Positions 30,501 through 37,112 of a stretch of 64,000 bases of DNA are shown piece after piece. The notes below the pieces were generated by a model. It was given only the letters and a program-made list of their open reading frames with translations. It made no database searches and was not told the origin of the DNA. Position 1 is the stretch's first letter, and the number at the start of each line of letters is the position of its first letter. The position numbers were made by a program, and so were the translations under genes. Source of the stretch: Simplicispira suum (lineage in GTDB: Bacteria > Pseudomonadota > Gammaproteobacteria > Burkholderiales > Burkholderiaceae_C); the NCBI RefSeq assembly GCF_003008595.1, contig NZ_CP027669.1, positions 3,348,001 through 3,412,000 of the forward strand, read 5' to 3'.

Positions 30501-30979
30501 TAGCACGAAAGCAGATTGCAAACTGCTACGTCCAGACGTCCATAGAACCTTCCATTTCACCAAGCATTCCAAGGAAGATCGCCGGTCGTTTTCTTGACGG
30601 AATGGTCGAGATATTGTTTATATTGCTGCAAAACATCATTAGACACAGCGGCTACGAAACGGTACCGGAGGATGTGACGCTAGATGCCACCGAAAAGGAT
30701 GGAATGGTGTATATCAAAATAGGCAATAGAGTGGCGGATTCGGTCTCAATAAGTGAATTGCAAGGTCTTGCTTCTGAAGCGGCGCGCAACTATCAACGCG
30801 ACACTGCAATGAAATTTGCAAGGCAGGAAGGTGGGAGCGGTCTGAGCAAAATTTGGCGAATCGTCGAATACGATTTTTCTGTACGACACTCAATCGCTCT
30901 AGAGGTGTCCGAAGAGAATAGAAGATTCGAGGTTGAGCTTCGTCTTTCCGACATCATCGCACGAGATGAGGTTGTCTGA
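27527..30979 (+). CDS. dtcA: Detocs-like sensor kinase DtcA: alpha-solenoid with C-terminal GHKL ATPase
   Basis: 1150 residues from the ATG at 27527 (a GTG at 27488 is possible). About 900 N-terminal residues are helical solenoid, with TPR-like stretches such as LYKGHVAMRRGAFDIASEFY near 480-500; no membrane helix or signal peptide is seen. The C-terminus is a GHKL ATPase fold: N-box EILFILLQNIIRHSG with Asn1036, a weak G1 region (VYIKIGNRV) and G2 box GGSGLSK at 1102-1108. I could not place a classical H-box. Stop and start of the next receiver gene overlap (TGATG). Kinase, lone receiver and receiver-nucleosidase in this order match the Detocs anti-phage system. The gene is clearly AT-richer than the flanking backbone, suggesting transfer. 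Confidence 0.72.
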   Translation: MTKRSHGTSKSKSAPFREALIRFRRTVYSASTIRKGLTRARTEIPAEHIPTALRELLKDRLLAGHIVVNPFPADFQRFTNHLRLASVDADKEFLWTAAVLRNYSSEITQFASLKEQFERSLVAGKLDLAKQTLEDVNSRFGVSLWYLENLLQLVQLRDGLSAQKALFEAAISHRDVDIFAGLFGYYFSIRSEDNYSYNEIAQEATDLLDGGGLGDYALFHVIPYDLTKITHPARVVSWEECRPIIDRYLAFVSMAKLQVARFGNEALPNFGRAVRLLDGITDPALNGLRRALGITHTRTEQHLDDLQYFDAYSEGKYETCLADIQPSVELTARASAMTGLGLSDPTLKGSLTEDIVSCMSQVLLVGPGYAAARARLKKLCLMCPRHAISIELAAFLERTHDNVSNGSEYTDLDRFTALSCTGVNPWHEDVLNSLSTPSSLFTDFPYSTSLRLREALRLPSDEANKVLDSLDIPDDRRTLYKGHVAMRRGAFDIASEFYKAALTSDKPFVVNRASAYLYRVLLANGEIASALAVVVDHCLRNPSAYRLYPLEQLIEKITPNRSLAGTISFAILLNIAARNISSKWERDISDAYESIMEKFCCDRPSKLVDQVAEIGESRLIYFLRHICIPRVFDDTIDFESVTEIDEERIAVCQRLIEIDPANKDQYAIEIKVITREANIYQALKKVESSKIFVDEAGIRSAVEATLKDAFERFQRLSRSPDLTYQVERISKLIGDLLSDNPAFDLKDLRLPASEREGLFGNMLSEFTTQFAINPAYGLDTHLSTTIRHGSFEGHIRSPLALQDLLISKGELDDDYILPKKWADSFEGATSDEISEIKRALVKFTSRVQDQLDLYLRELLHVRGVDTHSKGLFNFLVTNEELLEFMKTIGEKTEYSEFVDRLFAFCWSSVEKSLSNIRNELRKGMLPAIVSAVNSLLTSTSNLSHLPGYSQFRDSIINGRTNVQSAIEMVSNWFRRPLDFTRDPFEFDLALDVARKQIANCYVQTSIEPSISPSIPRKIAGRFLDGMVEILFILLQNIIRHSGYETVPEDVTLDATEKDGMVYIKIGNRVADSVSISELQGLASEAARNYQRDTAMKFARQEGGSGLSKIWRIVEYDFSVRHSIALEVSEENRRFEVELRLSDIIARDEVV

Positions 30980-31428
30980 TGCTTATCTACATTGTTGAGG
31001 ATGACTTCCTCAAAGCCAATCGACTAAAGGCCCTCTTAAACGAAAATATCGCCAACATAGATTGCAGAATACACGGAAGTTTCCAAAGCGGCCTTAGGGC
31101 GATACAGCAGGCCACTCCGGACTTGGTCGTTTTGGACATGACGCTTCCTACATTTGACCGAGCAGGGAGTGATCGAGAAGGCCGACTCCGCCCCCTTGGC
31201 GGGTACGACTTAATGCGCAAACTTGTCCATCATGCCGTCAAAGTCTCAGTAATCGTTGTTACGCAGTTGGAAACGTTTGGCGAAGGAGCTGACCAAGTAA
31301 CTTTTGCGGAGCTAGTAGACCGTTGTGCGCGCGACTTCCCCGACATCTTCCGCGGCGCCGTATATTTCAGGCAATCTGGCTCGGCATGGCAGCACGAGTT
31401 GCTAAAGCTAATTTCACCAGGACAATAA
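30979..31428 (+). CDS. dtcB: Stand-alone response regulator receiver (DtcB-like)
   Basis: 149 residues, only a receiver domain: acidic pocket in IYIVEDDF (residues 7-9), phosphoacceptor Asp53 in LVVLDMTLP, and the Thr of VIVVTQLE in the beta-4 position. No DNA-binding or enzymatic output follows. A long insertion between beta-3 and alpha-4 (FDRAGSDREGRLRPLGGYD) is unusual for CheY-like proteins. In Detocs a single-domain regulator like this is described as a phosphate sink that damps accidental activation of the effector. It overlaps dtcA by one base (TGATG) and ends one base before the next ATG. Confidence 0.72.
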   Translation: MLIYIVEDDFLKANRLKALLNENIANIDCRIHGSFQSGLRAIQQATPDLVVLDMTLPTFDRAGSDREGRLRPLGGYDLMRKLVHHAVKVSVIVVTQLETFGEGADQVTFAELVDRCARDFPDIFRGAVYFRQSGSAWQHELLKLISPGQ

Positions 31429-31429
31429 G

Positions 31430-31660
31430 ATGATCAAGATACTACTAGTGGAAGATGAGCAGGAAAAACGCCGACTAATATCATCGGCGCTACTCTCTTG
31501 CGAAGGAATTACTCTCGACAACATCGTTCGCGCGACGGACGCGCATGAGGCAAAGCGGCAGATCAGCAAACAAAAGTTTGATTTACTTATACTCGATATC
31601 AACATCCCTCGGCGAGCTGATGATCAGATTGCCGTTGGAGGCGGCCTAGGGAAACGCTGA
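31430..31660 (+). pseudogene. dtcC: dtcC 5' fragment: receiver domain truncated by IS insertion
   Basis: The frame begins MIKILLVEDEQEKRRLI with acidic residues 8-10 and phosphoacceptor Asp56 (LLILDINIP). It reads normally to Gly-Gly-Leu73; the next bases belong to the IS element, and a stop occurs three codons later at 31658-31660. The missing second half of the receiver and the nucleosidase domain are found beyond the IS, starting at 32893 in the matching frame. As it stands the fragment encodes roughly 60 percent of a receiver and is unlikely to fold stably. Confidence 0.85.
31646..31649. repeat. Target-site duplication CTAG, left copy
   Basis: CTAG directly left of the IS end, matching CTAG at 32889-32892 on the right. 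Four-base YTAR/CTAG duplications are typical of IS5-group insertion. Confidence 0.85.
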
Positions 31661-32888
31661 TCAATCACCGCTTCGCGCAGGCCAACATGTGATGGCTTTT
31701 GGATTTCACGATGCGATCTGATTGAAGTCTGTTTTTGTCGATTTCAAGGGCCAGAAGGCCCGGTTTTCTCCCCTATCGGGGCCGATCTCCCGTTCAAGAC
31801 GCTCCTTGGGCTTGCAACGCCAGCAATCGTTTCTTGGCGATCACCAAATTGGCCAGGCCAAATAAGCTGAACATCTGCGCGCCGTTCTTGGCCAAGCCTT
31901 TGTAGCGGCTCTTCTGGTGCTTGAACAAGTTCTTCACTACATGGAACGGGTGCTCGACCCGCGCCCTGATTTGCGCCTTAACGCGCTCCAGCGCTTGCGT
32001 GAGTTCCTTGAGTGCCCCCTCGGCCATACCCTTGAGTTTGGCCCGCCCCATGGCCACGTTCCACTTGACGTCCGATTGGATGTCTCCGGCCTCCTGGGCC
32101 TTGATGATCTCTTCGCGCTTTTCCACACCCACGTAGCCCGCATCGGCAAACACTTCACTCTCTTGTCCGTGCAGCAACTCATGCGTGTGGGCCACATCGG
32201 ATTCGTTGGCCGACGTGACATGCACGCTATGCACCAGGCCCGAGTCAGCATCCGCGCCGATGTGCGCCTTCATGCCGAAGTACCACTGGTTGCGCTTCTT
32301 GGTTTGGTGCATTTCGGGGTCACGCTCCTTGCGTTCGTTCTTGGTCGAACTCGGCGCATTGATGATGGTGGCGTCCACCATCGTGCCCTCGCGCATCATC
32401 AGACCGCGCTCGCTCAGGTGGGCGTTGATCTGGGAAAACATCACCTCGGTGAGCTGGTTGTCCTCCAGCCGGCGGCGAAACTTCAACACCGTTGTGGCAT
32501 CGGGCGCCTCTTCGCGCCCCAGGTCAATGCCCACAAAGCTGCGGATCGCAGCGCTGTCGCTGACCGCGTCTTCCAGCGCTTCATCGGCCAAGCCGTACCA
32601 CTGCTGCACAAAGTACAAGCGCAGCATGCGCTCGAGCCCAATGGGTGGGCGGCCGCGCTTGCCCGTGGGGTAGTACGGCTCAACGGCTTCGATCAACCGG
32701 GCCCACGGCACCACTTGGTTCATCTCCGCGAGAAACTTCTCGCGTCGCGTCACCCGCTTCTTCGTCTGGTGTTCGGCTGTGGCAAAGCTGATCTGCTTCA
32801 TGATGTTTCGTCTCGGGTCGCCCTGTGACTATCAACGCTTCAGATCGCTTCGCCGTAGACGCACTGCGTCGAATAAATCAGCATTTCC
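31650..32888 (-). mobile_element. Complete IS5-family insertion sequence interrupting dtcC
   Basis: 1239 bp bounded by imperfect inverted ends, GGAAACGCTGATCAAT on the left and the complement of GGAAATGCTGATTTAT on the right, flanked by CTAG duplications. It carries one intact transposase gene on the minus strand. Both ends and the transposase look undamaged, so the insertion may be recent and the element possibly still active. Confidence 0.9.
31794..32801 (-). CDS. IS5-family transposase
   Basis: 335 residues, full-length DDE transposase. An N-terminal DUF772-type region (PTGKRGRPPIGLERMLRLYFVQQWYGLADEALEDAV) precedes the catalytic core: Asp in GTMVDATIINAPSSTKN, Asp in VFADAGYVGVEKRE and Glu in RARVEHPFHVVKNLF. 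No internal stop or frameshift. It lies on the strand opposite to the interrupted dtc operon. Confidence 0.93.
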   Translation of the reverse strand: MKQISFATAEHQTKKRVTRREKFLAEMNQVVPWARLIEAVEPYYPTGKRGRPPIGLERMLRLYFVQQWYGLADEALEDAVSDSAAIRSFVGIDLGREEAPDATTVLKFRRRLEDNQLTEVMFSQINAHLSERGLMMREGTMVDATIINAPSSTKNERKERDPEMHQTKKRNQWYFGMKAHIGADADSGLVHSVHVTSANESDVAHTHELLHGQESEVFADAGYVGVEKREEIIKAQEAGDIQSDVKWNVAMGRAKLKGMAEGALKELTQALERVKAQIRARVEHPFHVVKNLFKHQKSRYKGLAKNGAQMFSLFGLANLVIAKKRLLALQAQGAS

Positions 32889-32892
32889 CTAG
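32889..32892. repeat. Target-site duplication CTAG, right copy
   Basis: Right-hand CTAG next to the IS end; reading continues in the dtcC frame as Leu-Asp-Val-Leu-Ser once the element and one CTAG are removed. Confidence 0.85.
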
Positions 32893-32999
32893 ATGTTTTA
32901 TCCTTCATCAAAGGCAACGCTCGAGCTATAGCACCAACGTACGTCATCGGTTTAACTGCCTACGCCGATGGGGCCGATGCTGCCCAGTCGGCGTTCGCC

Positions 33000-33920
33000 A
33001 TGCCCTTGTGGAAGCTGCTTTTGTTCTCCTACTCCAACGATAGTTGGAGCGCCTCTATCAAAGAAGCGGTTAACTATCTCAAGTCGCGAAGCCGGCCTCC
33101 ATTTTTCAACGATGGCCAGACCTACCATATCGATGTTGGCGTCTTAGTCGCACTCGAGGGCGAGGAATTAGCAGGGCTCAAACGGCTTCCATACGGCTGG
33201 ACCGAATATCAAATTCCGCATGACCCGTCGCGATACTTGGTCGGTACCGTAAAGCATACCGAGCGGGACTTGCAGATAGTCGCTGTGGCATCTCCACGCA
33301 TGGGTTTGACCCCTGCGGCAGTTACTGCCACCAAGCTGATAACCAACTTTCGGCCGCGCCTCCTTGTAATGACCGGAATATGTGCAGGAGTTCGGGGAAA
33401 GGCTGATATGGGCGACGTACTTGTCGCTGATCCGTGCTTTGACTGGGGAAGTGGCAAATGGGTTTATGACGAACATGCATCGAAGCCCAGATTTCAGCCT
33501 GCGGCTTATCAGTGGCGGCTAGAGGAGGCTGTACGTTCAGCGTTGCGCGCATTGGGGGACGACGGCGATCTAATGAGATCAATCCATGAGGGTTTTATGG
33601 GTAAAAAGCCAAGTGCGCCACCAAAAGTGATAATCGAAGCAATGGCAAGCGGCGCGGCGGTACTGCAGTCAGCCGACTCTATGCAGGAAATCCGTGCACA
33701 ACACAAGAACCTAATTGGAATCGAGATGGAGAGTTACGCCGTTTTCTGTGCAGCAGCTTACTCCGGCGAACCGCGCCCCCATGTGGTATCTCTGAAGTCC
33801 GTGTGCGACTTTGGCGACGACAAAAAGGACGACAACTTCCACGACTACGCCGTCTTTACAAGCTCGGAGTTGCTCGGGAAGCTGTTGCTTAGTGACCTTG
33901 GCCCACTTGGGCTGAATTAG
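33000..33920 (+). pseudogene. dtcC: dtcC 3' fragment: nucleoside phosphorylase/nucleosidase effector domain
   Basis: The dtcC frame is open from 32877, with the receiver remainder (APTYVIGLTAYADGADA) before the first ATG at 33000. From about 33100 follows a PNP/MTAP-type domain: HIDVGVLVALEGEELAGL, PRMGLTPAAVTATKLI, LVMTGICAGVRG, the Glu-containing GIEMESYAVFCAA and the catalytic-Asp region SVCDFGDDKKDDNFHDYA. In Detocs this domain cleaves ATP when the receiver is phosphorylated. Joined to the 5' fragment without the 1243 inserted bases, the gene is exactly 1248 nt. Translation from 33000 would make a nucleosidase without its receiver. Confidence 0.82.
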
Positions 33921-34301
33921 CGCCATGAGTAGCTCGCATGGAGATGGGGCATGACATCCGAGCCTGAGCCACCACCCGTCGTCAAGACGGCTTCGCCACG
34001 CCCTTACGCCGCGCCGCCTGTTTAGGGTGTGAAGTAGCCGAGAAAGCAGGCGGCGTCCACTTGACCGCTTTCGGCGATAACGGTCGCCGATATCCATAGT
34101 TGCAAACGACTCACATCAGCCTGAAGCAGACCATCAACTACGAGGCTCTGAAGCCTCGTCGCCCTTTATTTGCTTCAAACGCTCTAGCATGTTTGCGGCC
34201 CCAGACCTAGCTCGCAGAGAGGCTCAATCAACTGCCGCACTGATGATGCATCATGATGGAACGTCGGCCGACCCCTGAGTGGCTTGGAGTGGCCGGGTGC
34301 C
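33921..34301. other. Gap after dtcC
   Basis: 381 bases with no supported gene. A 12-bp palindrome ATGATGCATCAT is at 34243-34254; other content looks like degraded coding DNA. Confidence 0.4.
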
Positions 34302-34616
34302 TCAGGCCACAATTTCCAGGCCGCGCTCCTGGACCAGATGGAGCAGTTTGAGAGCGGTTCCCGTAGGGCGTTTCTGCCCGATTTCCCACTTCTGGACGGT
34401 GGAGGTACTGGTGTTGAGAAGACGAGCGAAGACCGCCTGACTGACTCTTGAGTTCTCGCGGATCTGCTTGATCTGTTCGGGCCTCAAGGGCTCGACCGGG
34501 GGTAGGCACAGGCGCTCGAACCCGCGCAGCGTGACCTGATCCATCGCGCCGGCCTGATGCAGCCCCAAGGCCGTCTCGTGGACCGCTTCAAGAATCGACG
34601 ATTTGGTTTTGCGCAT
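34302..34616 (-). CDS. NadS/HigA-type antitoxin, XRE family
   Basis: 104 residues. It starts MRKTKSSILEAVHETALGLH and has a C-terminal XRE helix-turn-helix (SQAVFARLLNTSTSTVQKWEIGQKRP), the pattern of NadS-like antitoxins paired with RelE-type toxins. It is expected to bind the toxin and autorepress the operon, probably at the palindrome at 35009-35025. It overlaps the 3' end of the toxin frame by 29 bases. The antitoxin itself appears intact while the toxin carries a nonsense codon. Confidence 0.83.
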   Translation of the reverse strand: MRKTKSSILEAVHETALGLHQAGAMDQVTLRGFERLCLPPVEPLRPEQIKQIRENSRVSQAVFARLLNTSTSTVQKWEIGQKRPTGTALKLLHLVQERGLEIVA

Positions 34617-34983
34617 CGCAGTTCACCTCCAGAATTTCGCCCGCCCGCTGTGCCTGGTCGAACGTCTCGGCCGTCATCGACAGCAAGTGTGCGGCCAACT
34701 TCTTCAAGGCCTCTTCTTCGTCCTTGTCGATGTTGCCGCGCACGTTCTTTGGGAAGCCGAACACGAAGACCTATCGGTCTCCGCGATTCGTGGCGACCAG
34801 CGTGCGGAAGCCGCCGCTCTTTCCCTGGCCCGGCCGAGCCACACGTTTCTTCACCAAGCCACCGCCGAGCTCGGCATCGACCAGGCCCGCAGCCATCTCT
34901 CGCACCGCAGCGCAGAGGCTCGCAGCAGGCAAGCCCTGCTTGCGCGCCCAGCGGTCGAACCAGCGAGTGTTGTAAATCGGCAT
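34588..34983 (-). pseudogene. RelE-like toxin gene with in-frame amber codon
   Basis: The frame starts MPIYNTRWFDRWARKQGL and reads through a RelE-type toxin (VREMAAGLVDAELGGGLVKKRVAR, FRTLVATNRGDR) to a TAG at 34771-34773. Beyond it the same frame continues with the expected VFVFGFPKNVRGNIDKDEEE and ends at 34588, 131 codons in all counting the TAG. The family usually has Trp at this place (TGG to TAG is one substitution). The truncated product lacks the C-terminal catalytic strands, so the toxin is probably dead unless amber is suppressed. Confidence 0.82.
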
Positions 34984-35008
34984 ACGACCGTTTCAATGAA
35001 GTTATTTT

Positions 35009-35025
35009 ATAGCACTTAGTGCTAT
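35009..35025. promoter_or_regulatory. Palindromic operator of the toxin-antitoxin operon
   Basis: ATAGCACttaGTGCTAT, a perfect palindrome with 7-base arms, is 26 bases upstream of the toxin start in an AT-rich stretch. Position and symmetry fit an antitoxin-bound operator. Confidence 0.65.
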
Positions 35026-35140
35026 GAATCAATCAGACTCACATCGGCGTGTGGCTCGGTCTGGCGAGCCCGTTTTACGCCGGTACGCCGCGAAGAGGGC
35101 TCGCGTTGCTCCAGCAGCGTTTCCAGGCCGGAACGGATGC

Positions 35141-35788
35141 CTATTCGATCGCAAAACTCTCGTACCGTCGCCGTACTTTGCCCAGATTGTCTTGGAGAAA
35201 CCGGGGCGCAGAAGCATTTGCATAGAACACGATGCTCACGCCGCTGGCGATCAGTGCGGAGACTGAACGCCAGCCGTAGGGCTCGAAAAGATTAGCGCTG
35301 GGCATGGGGCCATCATCGAACCAGTGCTCCAATTTGTTGACGTAGAAAAGTAAATCCGTACGGGATTTCACGCTCGCGTGATAGCGCCCGGCCATGCTCT
35401 CCAGCTGCGCCACGACCAATCTCCCGGCATCTTCCGGCAAAAGGTCGATGACCGATGCCTGAGTGAAGTTGGCTCGATCCTTGTGTTGGAAAGCGTTCTT
35501 TCGGGCCTGTTTGACTTCATCGTGCCGCCGGCGTCCTTCGTCCATGATCTCCTTGATTTCGAAAGCAGCGCCTTGGTACAGAACATCCGGCGGATCCTGG
35601 GGGTTACAGAACACCTGAGCTTCATCCATGTCGATGTGGAGGTTGGTCAGAAAATCGACGGCGTTGTGCCACTCGCGCCAGTGCTTGAATTTCCTGGAGA
35701 AAAGGTCATCGCCCAACTCGGGTTCGGGCGGATCAGGAATAAAGGGCTGCGCTGGTGCGGACGGCTTTCGTGCTTTGGAACGGGACAT
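35141..35788 (-). CDS. Putative PD-(D/E)XK-like protein (resembles DUF1780)
   Basis: 215 residues. The central segment DPPDVLYQGAAFEIKEIMDE has the spacing of a PD-(D/E)XK nuclease core (Asp68, Glu77, Lys79), followed by GRRRHDEVK. I recall the same PPDV...FEVKEI...GRRRH pattern from DUF1780 proteins, sometimes labelled putative endonucleases; that link is from memory. The N-terminus is a Pro-rich tail. It sits alone between the toxin-antitoxin pair and the backbone of the element, in the zone that also carries the Detocs-like genes. Its target is unknown. Confidence 0.62.
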   Translation of the reverse strand: MSRSKARKPSAPAQPFIPDPPEPELGDDLFSRKFKHWREWHNAVDFLTNLHIDMDEAQVFCNPQDPPDVLYQGAAFEIKEIMDEGRRRHDEVKQARKNAFQHKDRANFTQASVIDLLPEDAGRLVVAQLESMAGRYHASVKSRTDLLFYVNKLEHWFDDGPMPSANLFEPYGWRSVSALIASGVSIVFYANASAPRFLQDNLGKVRRRYESFAIE

Positions 35789-36171
35789 GACAAAAGTCTA
35801 CGCAAGCCGTTGCTGCGATCTATCGACTGATCTCAGCCAGCACATTCCTGGAGACGCAGGCATGGATCTGTGAGGTTCTGCTGTGACGGCCGATCATTCT
35901 GGGGTGTTCCTGGTGATTTCACTCGAACCACCTGTTTCAGCGGTCACTGAAAACCCCGGTTCCACTGGAACCCTGTGGGTACGGCGGGAATGAAGGACGG
36001 CTTGCTGTCCCCTTCACCGTATCACGGCGTGCTCCGCCTTCAAGGGCAGCGCGCCGCTGGCGCTTGCGGCCTGGCGGCCGTCTGCGGCTGCGCCTTCGAC
36101 CCCTGACGGCGTGCGCTGCGCCGTGCTGGTCACGGTTCCGGGCAATCCCGCCCGAGCAACCGGAGACCAAC
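35789..36171. other. Gap before first backbone gene; contains GC-rich leader
   Basis: 383 bases. The first 200 hold no gene. From about 36066 the leader strongly resembles the one before the DUF2958 gene at 42964: GCCTGGCGGCCGT, GACGGCG, GCGCTGCGCCGTGC, CCGGGCAATCCCGCCCG. The last block can form a CGGGC-aatccc-GCCCG hairpin close to the ribosome-binding site. Confidence 0.55.
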
Positions 36172-36564
36172 ATGGACGACAAATCCTACGTTTCGCTGGA
36201 ACAGCGCGTGTGCCTCGTGTGCGGCACTTCCTTCGACACCGGCAGCCTGCTGCTGGACAAGCGTCTGCGCGCGAGCATGAAGCGCCATACGACGACGGGC
36301 TGGGGGCTGTGCCCCGAGCACCAGAAGCTGTTCGATGACGGCTTCGTGGCGTTGGTCGAATGCGATCCCGAGCGCAGCGGCTCGCCGGCCGGTGGGCGCA
36401 TGAAGCCCGAGCAGGCCTACCGCACTGGCCGCGTGGCGCATCTGCGGCGCACGGCGTTCACCCAAGTGTTCAATGTGCCGATCGAGGACAAGCAGGTTTG
36501 CGTATTCGTCGAGCCTGGGTTGATCGAGCAGTTGCAGTCGATGGTGGCGCCGGCGGCGAACTGA
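36172..36564 (+). CDS. Conserved integrative-element protein with Cys-containing N-terminus
   Basis: 130 residues, starting MDDKSYVSLEQRVCLVCGTSFDTGSLL. Cys14/Cys17 plus the later GLCPEHQKL suggest a small metal-binding site. The C-terminal half (TAFTQVFNVPIEDKQVCVFVEPGLIEQL) is of unknown fold. It recurs, as far as I recall, in Tn4371- and ICEclc-type elements near parB, without assigned function. Start chosen at 36172 after GGAGA; the frame is open upstream to 36064 through the leader. Confidence 0.7.
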   Translation: MDDKSYVSLEQRVCLVCGTSFDTGSLLLDKRLRASMKRHTTTGWGLCPEHQKLFDDGFVALVECDPERSGSPAGGRMKPEQAYRTGRVAHLRRTAFTQVFNVPIEDKQVCVFVEPGLIEQLQSMVAPAAN

Positions 36565-37112
36565 TCTGCCGTTGATGCCCAGGTGCGCCGTCCTTTGGGG
36601 CGGCGCCTTTTTTGCTGCGCAGGGTGTCGATGCTTCGCGCCTGCGGCGCTGCGCGCTGCGCTTGCCTCCGGGGGATCGGCTGGCCAGCCCATCCCCGCCG
36701 CGCTTCGCTTGGCGCCCCTGCCAAGCCCGCCGAACCGGCCGTGCCGGATCGGCCTGCCTCTCCTGACGTTCATGTCGAACGGGTTTTCTCCGGTGGCGCT
36801 GCGTGCCACCTGCGCGCCGCTTACGCCTTGCTCCGGCGGCTTGCCTGGCCTCTGCGGGCGCTTCCCCCGTCAAGGGCCGCTGCGGCGCCCGTGTCCTCGG
36901 CTTCGCCTGCGGGCCGCGCCAGCGCCTTCGCTTGTCCCCCTTGACGGTGCACCCGCGCCGGCCCCAGCCGGCCCTCATGGCCGCGAAAGCGCTTCGCGGC
37001 CCCTGCGGAGCCCGAATTTCCAAGGAGAGCGCCTATGCAGAGCACCGAGTGAGTCCATCCCCGTTTCGTTCTTTTCATTCACCACGTCCCCGCGCGGGAC
37101 AGGAGATTTCAC
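36565..37112. other. GC-rich non-coding region before parB-like gene
   Basis: 548 bases. It opens with a terminator (36585-36613). No frame has a convincing start; the high GC makes long spurious frames on both strands. The block ggcgctgcgcgctgcgcttgcct (36644-36666) recurs with one change at 40556-40578. Confidence 0.5.
36585..36613 (+). terminator. Terminator after 36172 gene
   Basis: GCGCCG, loop tcctttgggg, CGGCGC, then C and six T. Confidence 0.75.
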
